Assembly: GCA_013350335.1 (NCBI GenBank)
Contig: CM023540.1
Coordinates: forward strand, 45,615,222-45,679,221
Source: Chimonanthus salicifolius
Lineage: Eukaryota > Streptophyta > Magnoliopsida > Laurales > Calycanthaceae
Direction of reading: 5' to 3'
DNA: 64,000 nucleotides
In this document: in pieces, positions 11,080-21,983 of the stretch
Layout of the letters: every line of letters starts with the position of its first letter
Numbering within the stretch: position 1 is the first letter of the stretch
Position numbers and translations under genes: made by a program
Notes under the pieces: generated by a model
Database searches by the model: none
What the model saw: the letters and a program-made list of their open reading frames with translations, nothing else
Told to the model about the DNA's origin: nothing

Positions 11080-14000
11080 CTAACATTTCTGGCAATCTGG
11101 CTTCTCCTCTTGAGTAGAAGGTTCACCTATGGAATCTTCATCAGTTGAAGGTAACAGTGGTCCAATGATTTTCCTCCGGTGAGAAGCGACTTCCTTCAAC
11201 TTTCTTTTTCTAACCCTCTTTCTTTGGGCCCTCGTCGGCTTCGGAGTCACACATTCACTTGTATCACCTGAAGAGTTTCTCTCCCCCAAATCGTCAGCAT
11301 CTGCTAATCCATGGAAATGATCAGAGGTAACCTTGGAATGTTATAATTTGTGTAACTGACAAGTAAATAATTCATTTCCTATCTTGCAATAACATAGGGG
11401 CAGACATGGACAGATGTTGAGCGCAGCACATGAGGTGTCATACTAGCCGCCAGAAAACCCTAAAACAGTAAAATTTCCATAGAATAGAAGTACACATTTT
11501 CAAACATGAGGTATATATTATGTGATCATTTCTCTAGCTCTTCCTCCACCAACCCACGTCAACCCCCCAAAAAAAGGAAAATGATAATTTCTCTAACAAG
11601 ATTAAAACATAGGCTCGTCATTTACAAACCCAGAAAACCTGCCTTTACACACCCGATTCTGTATTCGGATAACAAATTACCCCGATACTCCTGCATTTTC
11701 ATTCGTTCGAACAAATGCCCAGTTTATTTTGGCATTCGTTCGAATGAATACATGCATACCTCCGCAATTTTGATTCGTTCGAACGAATGCCCCGTATAAA
11801 TTTAATTCATTCGAATGAATCGAGTGAAGCGTGTTACTGTTCACCCGTTCATTCGAATGAACCAATGGAATGAATCGAGTGAACAGTAACGTGTGTTACT
11901 GTTCACTCGATTCATTCGAAAAAATTGATTTTCTTTAAAATTTTAAAGTTATTTTTTAAGCACTGTGTATTTTTAAAATTTCTCAAATTAAATATCCAGA
12001 CTAATTACGATAATCTGATAAAAATACTTTAAAACTTAAAGGTCTTTTGACACTCCTAAATATTTAAAATACAGTATTTTACAAATAAAGGTATCCCTAG
12101 GGTGTGCTGAAAACACATTTAGGAATGTCAAAAGACCTTGAAGTCTTAAAGTATTTTTATCAGGTTATCGTAATTAGTCCGGATATTCAATTTGAGAAAT
12201 TTTGGAAATACACAGTGCTTAAAAATTAATGGTCTATCTTTAAAGGAGATTTTATTATTTAATACACTATACATTATTGTAGCACATGGAAGATAGACCA
12301 TTAATTTTTAAGCACTGTGTATTTTCAAAATTTCTCCAATTGAATATCCGGACTAATTACGATAACCTGATTAAAATACTTTAAGACTTCAAGGTCTTTT
12401 GACACTCCTAAATGTGTTTTCGGCACAGCCTAGGGATACCCTTATTTATAAAACACTATATTTTAAGCATTTGGGAGTGTCAAAAGACCTTAAAATGTTA
12501 AAGTATTTTTATCAAATTATCGTAATTAGTCCGGATATTTAATTTGAGAAATTTTAAAAATACACAGTGTTTAAAAAATAACTTTAAAATTTTAAAGAAA
12601 ATCAATTCATTCGAATGAATCGAGTGAACAGTAACGCGATTCATTCCATCGGTTCATTCGAATGAACGGGTGAACAGTAACGCGCGTTACTGTTCACTCG
12701 ATTCATTTGAATGAATTAAATTTATACGAGGCATTCGTTCGAACAAATCAAAATTGATGAGGTATGCATGTATTCATTCGAACGAATGCTAAAATGAACT
12801 GGGCATTCGTTCGAACGAATGAAAATGTAGGGATGTCGTGGTAATTTGCCACCCGAATACAGAATCGGGTGTGTAGAGGCAGTTTTTCCGGGTGTGTAAA
12901 TGACGAGCCAAAACATATTGTGATATAAAAGAGTTGTTTAGAAAGACCACGTGAAGAGAGCAAACTTCATAGAAGGAATCTCATCCTGCCAACTTGTGAT
13001 AGATTGTAACTTAGCAGATTGGCAAATGGCAAAGATACTGAAGATCCTGTTACATCAAAGTGTGAACAATACATGTATCTAAGAGATTGATGAGCATTCA
13101 TAAAATGATGTCCATTAAGTTCCAATAACAGGTTACTACCAAAACACCAAAGCAGACTTCTAATTTCTTTTTTGAAGAGCAAGGTGTCAAGGCCTCTTAG
13201 AGCACCTAACTAATCCTTGGGACATGTGCAAGCCTCCCTATCTACACATACCGGGCAAAACTACGGGAAGTAGCCTTTGGAGGGAGTGGGAATTGAACTC
13301 AAGACCTCCACTTGAAGAAATGGGATCTTGGCCATCACTCTAACCCCATTGGATTAAGCAGACTTCTAATTTGAAGAATTTATGACTAATATTGTCCAAT
13401 TGAACTAACCCATAAACCAAATGACCAATGAGTGCAATACCCTTCCACCTCTTCATAACCTTTGTTTTCACCATCCACCATCTCTTTACTTCCATCTTCA
13501 CCCTCTAAAGTAGCTTCTTCTGCAAGAAAAGTGAATTATTCGCTCTTTAGTTCCCATATATCGTTTGTTTCTTTTTAGCAGTAACAAAGGTAATTCATTC
13601 ATAACAAAAAGGTTCAAGTACATCATAAAAGATAGGTCTAAAAGCAATAGACCTAAAAAGAAAAGAACAACATGAAAGAAGAAAAGAAAGAATAATAAAA
13701 AAAAAATACAAATAAAATAGCTGCAGTCAGACATCTCCTTGGAACAATGTGCAATCAAATGGTCGTCCTCTCAACTCAAAGGAAGAAGACTCCTGAGAAG
13801 CCGTATCAACTCCTAGCTTAGCAAAGTAGTCTACCACGTCATTAGTTGTATGGCTAATATGAATGAAAGATACATCAAGTCCTGTCACCAAAGCTCTAAT
13901 CTCCCTAACCGTAGTGATCAATCTCCAATGGGGACGCCTTTGTCCCTTAGCCCATGGAGTTTCCATATGCCCAAAGCTCTCCTTATGCTAAAAATTTCCA

Positions 14001-17000
14001 TTTCATTTGAATCTTTAATACCAATCGATTCATTAAACATGATCATTGTTCATCCCTCATGATTCCTCAACACTCCTCCTATTCTTGTTGGCCTTGGTTT
14101 TCCCCTCGCAAGCCCATCCACATTAAACTTCATAACACCCCAATCCGATAGAACCCAGCTATCCTCTGGTTTCTGTTTCCAACTATAATTACTCATACAC
14201 CCTTCCCAAGACAACAGAAGACTCAATGGTTGCAAATCGTTAAACTCGGTACTAGAAAGGAGCTACACACAAAAATCTCCACTTTGCCATCTGAAAGAGA
14301 TCATGAACATCCAGTGATTTACCTTCAAAGATTTTAGAGTTCCTCTATTTCCAAAGTGACTACAAAACTACACCCGGGATCGTATACCAAGCCAATTTAA
14401 TTCTAGGTTGCAATCCCAACAATAACCAAGAGTCTACATACCCCACATAGGTTTATCCAAGACCCACGACACATCTAGAAGTTTGGCAAAGTTCATCCAT
14501 AGTCTTTGAGCAACTGGGTACCTAACAAATAGGTAACTAAATCCTCCTCATCTGAAGCACATAGAGGACATAAAAGATCCTCCTCAGGTCTTAGCATCCC
14601 AGGAGAAGTTACCTGTCACAAGTTGTTGGGCTTTATCCCAAGTGTATCTTTATCACTGCTTCCACCTGCTTCTCTGGTTTCGCTGCAAACAACCATCGTC
14701 AACCCTGCAGATTCGCCTCTTCCTCAAGCACAGTTTCGCCGCTGCTATTCCAAGATCTCTCTCTGTTACGATCGCACAGCCAGACCTCCCTAGATACTAG
14801 TCCCTTGTTCTTGTTTCCTCCTTCGCCCAGATACAACCTTTCCTGCCGCTACTCTCTGTTTACAAGACTCCCTCATGTTTCCCTCCTACCACCAACCATC
14901 TTCTCTATTTCGTGTCCTCCCACCTGTCGCCAATCCCTATCCTATTATATTGACTGCTTAAACCCACGTGCCTTTTACCCTACAACCAGAAATTGTGAAC
15001 TCTCAAATCAGCCCACATATCTCTCGTTTATTTTAATTAATTTTGCAAGGTTTTGACCTACACCGCTTCCACTACACCACCTTGCCTTTCAAGTACTCTG
15101 ATGGAGGCGGGACCTGAGGGGCCCGTGGACCAGGCTTAGGCAATCAAAGGCGGATGTTGATAGATAGTTTATCATATCTTATTTTTCTTTGAGAGAACAT
15201 GTGTGTTTGGTTTATGTTGTTACTGTTTCTGAGATGAATGTAATAACTTGAGATGTTACACTGCTTTTGGTATTTGAGATATTTGTTTATTATTGTTGTT
15301 ATCTTGCGGGTGGTGTTTGGTTTTTGTTTTGGGCATGAGGTATCCCTTTCAAAAAAAAAAATTACCCGAGATAACAGTAGAGCGATACTAGTTTGTTTTT
15401 ACTTCGGTGGTAACGCGTCTATGGCGGGACAGGGCGTTACAATCCCTCAGAAAGACATCTGGAACATTGGATGTAGCCTTAGGAAAGCCATTAATGATTG
15501 AGTAGGAATCGAAGAAAACACAAGCCATTATCCACTCTCACCATGTTACACTGAAGTTGATTTTCTGAAGGATGGATTGCAAAAACTCCCAATCCAACTT
15601 AAGTACCAAACCCAAATGTCTAGTTTGATGATGAGAATCTATGCATCTAGAGGCAAAAAGAATGGAATTAGAAATCTCTCCTATCAATAAAAGCGCCTCA
15701 ATCCAAGATAATAGATGCCATAACTTGTTTCAAATGAGGGAGCACCTCCACTAAAATTTTGTAAAACTACTACTACTACCAAGACTGATTGGATGAAAAT
15801 TCTTCACTTCCTGATACCATCTTAGGAATGAGAATTATAAACAAAGCTCCCATGGAGTTTGGAATACAACATGTCTCGTGAAATTCCTTGAAGAAAACAA
15901 AAATCTATGGCTTCAGCACTTCAAAGAATTCTTGAAGAAAGGAGATGGGAAAACCTTTTGAACAAGGAACTTTATAGAAAATAGCATTCCCAACTTCTTA
16001 CTCTTAAAAACAAACTTCTAACTTTTAGGTGACTGCAACATCAACGCACTCAAATTCCAAGAAGTCCACAATAGGTCAATTCCCAGATGACTTGCTAAAC
16101 AGATTCTTATAGAAAGCTAGGATCTCATTGTAAATAAGTTCATTGTTTGCCAATAATTGATCATTGATGACAAGAAATGAGGTTGAAACGCCTTCTACAG
16201 AAACTACATTATGAAAGAACTTTGTATTCTTGTTGCCTTCTAAAATCCATTTGCGGAAGGATCTTTTCCAATTCAGCTCTTCTTCAAGAGATTTCAATTT
16301 AAATTCATCTTGAAGAGAAAATCACAACTCTCTATCGTTATCAGAGAAAGCAGCTTGCTCATCAAGAAAATCAATGCATTTGAAATCATCTAAAATGATA
16401 CAAAAGCAAAATCAGGTTCTCAAAAGACGGAATTTAGAGCCAATCTGACGTGTTTAACAGATACACCAAGTCTAAGCCACTCAACTACAAATCTATAACC
16501 CACTAATAAAACCACAAGTAGGAAGCACACGAGTCTCCATCAAAGTTAATGCATGCCTATATCATTTCCAGTAAAACATGTATATAATTGTGGCGCATCA
16601 AATTGAATTCTCAACATCCTAAATTAAACATCATTAATTAGAAAAAATCAACTAAACACACCTGGATTCAAATTGGCATCGAAACCCTCGCATATAGTGT
16701 CTATAGGTTCATCCTCAACCTTCTGTTATATGAACAAATCATTAAAAAGGAGAAAAAAAGATCATCAGTTGAAAACAATTGTACAAAGCACCAAAAACAC
16801 CTTCAAGAACATAAATTCATATTGAATAGTCAAACTAAGCAAAAGAAGTGATGCAGTACTGATGGAAAAGTCTAGATCTTAAGTATATGGAGGATGATGG
16901 GAACTTTCATTCATTATGAGATATCTTCTATGACTTTTGTTAGTTTGTAAGTTTCTACAAAAAAGTATAAGTGAGTTTCAACTTCATTTTCCTACTCTAA

Positions 17001-18903
17001 GTTGCTTACATAGATATTTTCTTAGATGCAAGATGCAATATGACATCAAAATGTAGGACTGATTGGAAAGCATCATGTCATCAATGCAGAATATGCAGAA
17101 GAATATGGTATGTATAATTAGGCCTGAATTGAAATGTTGTGTTGCTAAAATATTCAAATCTAATTAAAATATATTAACATGGAAAAGCAAATATAATGTC
17201 TAAAATTCTAAATTACATTTAAGAGGTCTAGTATGTACTCAAGCTTCTAAGCATGGTTTGGGTTCTCTAATATTGTGTGAAAGGATGAACCCAATCATTT
17301 GACATGGGCAAAGGGATGGATGAACAGGAAAGCATGTGGATTCCAGGTCACCCTGGTGGTGATGAGTCTTGCTTGCTAGCCTGGTGGATTCTGGGTAGAG
17401 CTTTAGTCCCACACCGGAAGAGTAAGCATTCAGAGTCCTAACTATAAGGTGGAGATCCTCTCCTTTAGGCATGACGCGTTTTTGTGTTCCGAAAAACAAA
17501 GTCGTGAGCCTGACCAGGTGGATTCCAGGGCAGTCAAAGAGGACAATATCGCGCCTTGGGCGTCAATTTTACATCAGATGGTATCAGAGTTGAGAACACC
17601 TCTGCTCTAAAGGTAGGGTTAATGATGCGGGGCACGGTGGATTCCAAGTCATCCTAGCGGTGAGGAGTCCCTCTTGCCAATCTGGTGGATTCTGGGTTCG
17701 GCAATAGTCCCACATCAGAAGAGTAAGCATTAAGAGTCCTAGCTATAAGGTGGAGCTCCTCTCCTTTAGGCATGACGCGCTTTCATGTACCGAAAAACAA
17801 AGCCGTGAGCCCGACCTGGTGAATTCTAGGTCGGTCAAAGCAGACAATATCGTGCCTCGAGGTCAGTTCTACAGCACATTACATGGGCCATATATAAAGG
17901 GCGAGCACTTCGGCAGAATTTCCACAAAGCCTTTTGTCACTTACTCTGTATGTGAAGGGACACCTATAAGAGGAAGGCATTGCAAATTAAGCAGAGGCAT
18001 GAAATAGGATTTATGACGCAGATGTCAAAAAAGTGATCAGCGTCGAGAACTTCTGGATATAACTTTTTGCTGGGCGCACTTAGGATCATGGTACTGATTT
18101 GGATGAACAGGTCCACAGGCCCTATCAATCAGCTTAAATGGATCACTCAAACTAAGATCATAAAAGTCACAAGCATTTAACTATGCAGTGCTACTTGGAT
18201 TTAATCTGATGGTGAGTGTAACTTAAAATGATACTCCCTCCGTTCCATTTTAGTTGTATCATTTCAAAGATTTGTAATTTTTAAGAAACTATCTATATAA
18301 GGCTAGTACTGTATGTGATATCATCTATTTTCAATACATTTTATACTACTCCAATATAAATGAGACAACTAATTTGGGACAATTCCAAAATCCGTATAAG
18401 ATAACTAATTTGGGAGAGAGGGAGTATTAAGTCAGATGGCTATCCAACAGACCAGTGTTGAGTGGAGTGGATTCGGGAGGGTAAGAAGGAGTTTGATTGT
18501 GAATCACAAAAGCTCACATAAAGCCCTCACCATGAAGAGTTCGCAATGTATAATTGCCCAAGAAAGCAATATTCACAAAATATTTAAAAGAAAAAAAAAT
18601 GAAAATGTTTTTACTTTTATAGGAGAACCAATTTATCACCATAACTCAAATGGGCTTCATCCAAATCCAATATTCCCAAACCTTCCATGTTAGTTTGGAG
18701 CTCAGATTGTTTGAATTGGGACAAGGGGTTTTTTGGGTGTACACCAATTCACGAAATCAGGATGAGAAGTGAAACCAGGAAGGGAGAAAGAGTAAGGGGA
18801 TACTCACAGAAAGGGGAGGAGGCGAAGGAGGGGGTGGTTGAGGAGGAAAGAAAATCTTGGTAAAGGCTTCATGGAATTTCTGTTGCCTCTCAACCTTCTT
18901 CAT
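11080..18903 (-). CDS. Small basic plant protein of unknown function, three exons
   Basis: The minus-strand exons are 18903-18808 (96 bp), 16722-16662 (61 bp) and 11303-11080 (224 bp), with GT/AG borders (donors GTGAGTA and GTGTGT, acceptors ATAACAG and GGATTAG). The frame is continuous through both junctions and gives 126 aa. Residues 1-32 begin MKKVERQQKFHEAF and end in a proline-rich PPQPPPPSPPP tail. The middle is acidic. The C-terminal third holds TRAQRKRVRKRKLKE, a strongly basic helix, then ASHRRKIIGPLLP, then an acidic tail. From memory this layout matches an uncharacterised plant family with a RAQRKRxRKKKLKEAASHRRKIIGPLLP core. Nuclear or RNA-binding function is only a guess. Introns of 2.1 and 5.4 kb are largely transposons. 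An in-frame stop lies upstream of the chosen ATG; another ATG farther upstream opens only a short uORF. Confidence 0.78.
11612..12909. mobile_element. Foldback element FB1, 1.3-kb nested palindrome
   Basis: The 8-bp direct repeats AAAACATA lie at 11604-11611 and 12910-12917. The left end GGCTCGTCATTTACA is matched in inverse at the right end. Inverted arms of about 0.6 kb meet near 12240-12285. Each arm itself holds two inverted copies of a block of about 115 bp (CACTGTGTATTTT ... GGTCTTTTGACACTCC), so four copies alternate in direction. The outer arms contain several ATTCGTTCGAACGAAT-type palindromes. There is no transposase. It lies in intron 2 of the gene at 11080-18903. Confidence 0.85.
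13167..13355 (-). mobile_element. SINE family 1 with perfect 17-bp target duplication
   Basis: AAGCAGACTTCTAATTT is repeated exactly at 13150-13166 and 13356-13372. The poly-T at the left end gives minus orientation. On the minus strand the head reads GGGTTAGAGTGATGG (A-box-like) and GAGTTCAATTCCC (B box), as in tRNA-derived SINEs transcribed by RNA polymerase III. Length 189 bp. It lies in the long intron 2 of the 126-aa gene. Confidence 0.88.
13560..16330 (-). pseudogene. Decayed L1-type LINE (ORF2 remnants)
   Basis: Pieces of plant LINE ORF2 lie in order along the minus strand. WILEGNKNTKFFHN (near 16220) is the pre-RT linker. A run ending in FIILIPKMVSG (about 15810-15950) is the RT start, and an RT-like piece lies near 15500. 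LWK-RNSKIFEGK near 14330 is the end of the zinc-binding region. At 14050-14235 and 13727-13966 a C-terminal RNase H-like domain has FNVDG and GGVLRN. Stops and shifts interrupt every part. An unassigned insert of about 0.8 kb (14640-15440) splits the RT. It lies in intron 2 of the host gene. Confidence 0.78.
14640..15440. mobile_element. Unidentified insert within the LINE
   Basis: LINE sequence stops near 14640 and resumes near 15440. The insert begins close to TGTTGGGC and ends GGGCGTTACA, so TG...CA ends would allow a solo LTR, but the flanking 5-mers do not match. It includes CT-rich sequence and a GGCGGGACCTGAGG motif. Identity unknown. Confidence 0.35.
16723..17336. other. Host intron sequence
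   Basis: AT-rich intron 1 sequence of the 126-aa gene. No further exon or repeat recognised. Confidence 0.5.
17337..17873 (+). mobile_element. TRIM retroelement in intron 1
   Basis: Two direct repeats of about 236 bp (17337-17573 and 17638-17873) start TGGATTCCA and end CTACA or TTACA. Just after the first comes TGGTATCAGAGTTGAG, a primer binding site for initiator-Met tRNA. A purine-rich GCGGGGCACGG precedes the second. The 64-bp interior has no coding capacity. Flanking 5-mers (GCATG, GCACA) match only partly. The LTRs contain TCCCACA(C/T)C, common in plant TRIMs. Confidence 0.8.
18234..18424. mobile_element. Stowaway MITE with TA duplication
   Basis: Starts CTCCCTCCGTTCCATTTTAG and ends in the inverse GGGAGAGAGGGAG, flanked by TA on both sides. 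These are diagnostic for Tc1/mariner-type Stowaway MITEs. 191 bp, inside intron 1 of the 126-aa gene. A relative lies at 62069. Confidence 0.93.
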
Positions 18904-19098
18904 CTTCTCCCCTTCGTTCTTCCTGAACCGGCAAAGTCGTGATATCAGGGATTTGAACAGGCCGGGTCGGGCCCACCGAGTTTCCAAGAGATCGGATCAT
19001 AATCTCTCACTTGCAAATTTCTGACTGTAGGTGAATTTTTCAGATTTATTTAGATTAAAAAATTTGATGAAATTTGAAAATATTGATGATATTTAAAA

Positions 19099-19105
<7 letters not shown>
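18904..19105 (-). promoter_or_regulatory. 5' leader and promoter region of the 126-aa gene
   Basis: The region upstream of the chosen ATG holds a short uORF starting ATGATCCG near 19000. Beyond lie an (AT)n tract and a foldback element, so unique promoter sequence is only about 200-380 bp. No clear TATA element outside the dinucleotide run. Confidence 0.35.

Positions 19106-19174
<69 letters not shown>
19106..19174. repeat. (AT)n microsatellite
   Basis: About 34 AT dinucleotides follow an A-run, about 200 bp upstream of the 126-aa gene's start codon. Shorter (AT)n runs lie at 24586-24621 and 25661-25691. Confidence 0.97.
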
Positions 19175-19179
<5 letters not shown>

Positions 19180-19282
19180 CGCAATGCATACAAATATATG
19201 ATCTAAACTTATTTAAAAATAGTCTTAATTTTAAGTCTCGCTTAAAAAGTTTTCTAGTGTAACTTTACATTATATAATTTTA

Positions 19283-20209
19283 CAGGAGCCTATATAGACA
19301 TCCAGAAAATCTTTCCCTATACACCCGTTCAAAAATTCGTTCGAACGAAGTGCACTGTGAAGTAGGATTTTCAAATGAGGTCGTTTCTCGACCGATTTCT
19401 ACATACAAGATATCAAAATTTATTTACTCTGAATTTTATGAACTCCGAGACTGATTTTAAGTGGAAAGGGAGGCTTAAAAAATCGTACCCAAAGAATTAA
19501 GAGCGAAAATCCTTAATTGTTTGGGTACGATTTCAAAGCCCCAAACTATACAATTTTCACTTAAAATCAATTCCGGAGTTCATAAAATTCAGAGTAGATG
19601 AATTTTGATACCTTGTTTGTAGAAATCGGTCTAGAAAACGACCTTGTTTGAAAATCTCACTCTACCGCCCACTTCCTTCGAATGAAGTGGGAATTCTCAT
19701 CTGAAGGAAGTGGGCTGTGGAGTGGGATTTTCAAATGAGCCCATTTCCTAACCTATTTCTACAAACAAGGTATTAAAATTCATTAACTCTGAATTTTAGG
19801 AACTCCAGTACTGATTTTAAGTGAAAAGGGTATAGTTTTGGGTTTAAAAATTCGTATCCAAAAAATTAAGCGGGAAGTTTCTTAATTCTTTGGATACGAT
19901 TTTTGAACCCCAAAATTATACCTTTTTCACTTAAAATCAGTACTGGAGTTCCTAAAATTCAGAGTAAATGAATTTTGATACATTGTTGCTAGAAATCGGT
20001 CGAGAGACGCCTTCGTTTTAGAATCCCACTTCACAGCCCAATAAGTTCGAGCGAATTTTTGAATTCGTCCGAATGAATTTTTTCATTCGGTGGATCACTC
20101 GTTCGGAGGATGTGGTGTTTTTAAGTGAAAGGGCAAAAGAGTAATTTCTATCAACTTTTGGAAAACAGATGTGTACAGAAAGATTTTCCGGGTATCTGTA
20201 TGGCTCCTC
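19283..20209. mobile_element. Foldback element FB2
   Basis: Flanked by TAATTTTA at 19275-19282 and 20210-20217 (8 bp, perfect). The ends CAGGAGCC and GGCTCCTC are near inverse. Inside, two hairpin cassettes (about 19360-19660 and 19720-20030) repeat the same inverted pair: a CGATTTCTAC...AAAATTCA block with its inverse, linked by a GGGTACGATTT stem. The end region ATCCAGAAAATCTTTCCC resembles that of FB1 and FB3. No coding capacity. Confidence 0.82.
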
Positions 20210-20647
20210 TAATTTTAATTATAAGAAATTTCAAGCTATAATATACTACTACTAAATACTAATGCATCTATGTAAAGTACGGTTAACATTAGTTTGTCCT
20301 TTGCTGATATGTTCAGTGCCCCCAAAATAATTCATTTGTTATTTTAAAATTTATAGTGAAATTATCATTTTGCCCTTCCACTCAAAAGTGCTGCATCCAC
20401 CATCCATCGAACGAAATCTTCGACTTTTTCATTCGGATGAACCATCGACTGAACGACCAACTTCAGTTTCCATTTTCTAATCAATATTTCCGATGTTTGG
20501 GAAATTCTAAGATTTTCCACTGAAACAGCGCTTCAATTTTCTGATTCTCGAGTCTAATTTTCTGAACAAATCCTTCCATTGGAAAATTTTCCATGAAAAA
20601 TGGGACAGGGTGATTCCCTGTATTTGGTCTTTTGAAACGGTGCCATC

Positions 20648-21021
20648 TGTCATGAACTTAGAGATTTCACTCACGAATTGCCCGTGCGGCACTTGAACAA
20701 CACCTGGATTGTTGAACAAGTCAGCCATCCTCACTTTCACACTCAAGACCAACTTAGCTCTCAACTCACAATGCTATGTTAGAATCTTTGGCTAGCTTTT
20801 GAGTATTTCTTTGTAATCTCCTTAGTTGTTCAATACAAGATAGTGTTTCTGTTGATCACCTTGGTTTTTCATCTCCATCTTGTCTTGTGTTGTGTGATTG
20901 CTTCCTCGTCTTGGTCCAAAGAATGACCAAATCAATTGTTAGGCTGATTCACTTGACGACGGAGTGATCGAGTGAGTGCCACATGGGCTGAATCGCTAAA
21001 GGATTTCCTAACCCCGTAACA
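20648..21021 (+). mobile_element. LTR-like insert in the left arm of FB3
   Basis: Breaks the arm between GGTGCCA and CTGCTGCTTCC, which are adjacent in the inverted right arm. It begins TGTCATGAAC and ends near CCCGTAACA. Its right half closely matches the end of the solo LTR at 37100-37409, including ACCAAATCAATTGTTAGGCT. A short solo LTR of the same family is the best reading. TSD not clear. Confidence 0.65.
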
Positions 21022-21080
21022 CACTACTGCTGCTTCCATTGCTAGAAAAACCACTTTAGAATTCGGAAAACTGCTCTGAA

Positions 21081-21224
21081 ATGGCAGGCATTTTGGTGGA
21101 TTTCAACTTCGACAAGACGATCATTGACTGTGATTGTGACAAGTGGGTGGTTGATGAAATGGGTGCAGTCCAACTTTTCTATGAGCGTCTTCAACTCGGG
21201 TCCTTGCCATGGAATGCTTTAATG
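21081..21224 (+). pseudogene. Captured first exon of a PHOSPHO1-like HAD phosphatase
   Basis: 48 codons begin MAGILVDFNFDKTIIDCD and end LPWNALM directly before a GTATGTG splice donor, as in exon 1 of plant PHOSPHO1-like phosphatases (the thiamine-phosphate phosphatase-like/inorganic pyrophosphatase 2 group), whose start is MAGIVVVFDFDKT-like. The HAD nucleophile motif DxDxT is damaged: the first Asp is Asn9, while Asp11 is kept. It lies inside FB3 and continues into the intron start, showing capture from genomic DNA rather than cDNA. Confidence 0.82.
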
Positions 21225-21434
21225 GTATGTGTTCTTTCAACGTTCTTGCGATTTCCAAGAAAGTTTCTTGATTTTCTCCACTAACGCACGATTCAACTCC
21301 TTCTGTATGCTCATATACATCAGGGGGGATTGGATTTGTGTCCTCCTTCTAGAATTAGAACATTGAATTTCTTTGGTTGGTTCCAACATTTCTTCTTTGG
21401 GCAAATTAACGTAATTAACTCTGAGAGGAATCGA

Positions 21435-21570
21435 CTATGTCGGAAAATCACAGAAGTTGAAGAAACTCATAGAAAAGTTGGGTTGCACCCATTTCATCAA
21501 CCACCCACTTGTCACAATCACAGTCAATGATCGTCTTGTTGAAGTCGAAAACCACAAAAATTCCTGCCAT
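21435..21570 (-). pseudogene. Inverted second copy of the captured phosphatase exon
   Basis: The minus strand reads MAGIFVVFDFNKTIIDCD and then KWVVDEMGATQLFYEFLQLL before a stop. It is the inverse partner of the exon at 21081 in the opposite arm of FB3. Here the second Asp of the HAD motif is Asn11, while Asp9 is kept. A read-through transcript would fold the two copies into a hairpin. Confidence 0.8.
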
Positions 21571-21983
21571 TTCAGAGCAGTTTTCTGAATTCTAAAGTGA
21601 TTTTTTGGGCCATGGAAGAAGCAGCAGTGGCACCGTTTCAAAAGACAAAATACAGGAAATCACCCCTTCCCATTTTTCATGGAAACATTTTCCAATGGAA
21701 GGATTCGTTCAAAAAATTAGACTCGAGAATCAGAAAATTGAAGCGCTGTTTCTGCTAGTTTTTTGTGGAAACTCTCAAAATTCCCCAAACATCGGAAATG
21801 TTGATTAGAAAATGGATACTGAAGTTCGTCATTCGGTTGATGCTTCATACGAACGAAAAAGTAGAAGATTTTGTTAAGCGGGTGCGGCACTTTTAAGTGG
21901 AAGGGTAAAAGGATAATTTCACCTTAAATTTTGAAAACAAGTGTATAGGAAAAGAAAATCCGAGTGTCTATATAGCTGGCCTT

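Larger units (their letters stand above)
20347..21983. mobile_element. Foldback element FB3 carrying a captured gene fragment
   Basis: Inverted arms run about 20347-20647 plus 21022-21195 on the left and about 21441-21983 on the right. The arms share CTTCAATTTTCTGATTCTCGA, the A(A/G)TGG(A/G)AAA region and a captured exon. The right end (complement GGCCAGCTATATAGACACTC) matches FB2 ends. The left end lacks the terminal 65 bp or so; compared with the duplicate unit, about 35 bp of flank is missing too. An LTR-like insert interrupts the left arm. Confidence 0.8.

Noticed and set aside
11506..11865. Short frames in FB1 rich in Arg-Ser-Asn
   Set aside because: Translation of the TTCGTTCGAACGAA palindromes; the same peptides appear on both strands.
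17579..17594. TGGTATCAGAG, tRNA-like motif
   Set aside because: It is a retroelement primer site, not part of a tRNA gene; no cloverleaf around it.
19074..19262. Open frame with a long Tyr-Ile repeat
   Set aside because: It is the translation of the (AT)n microsatellite.
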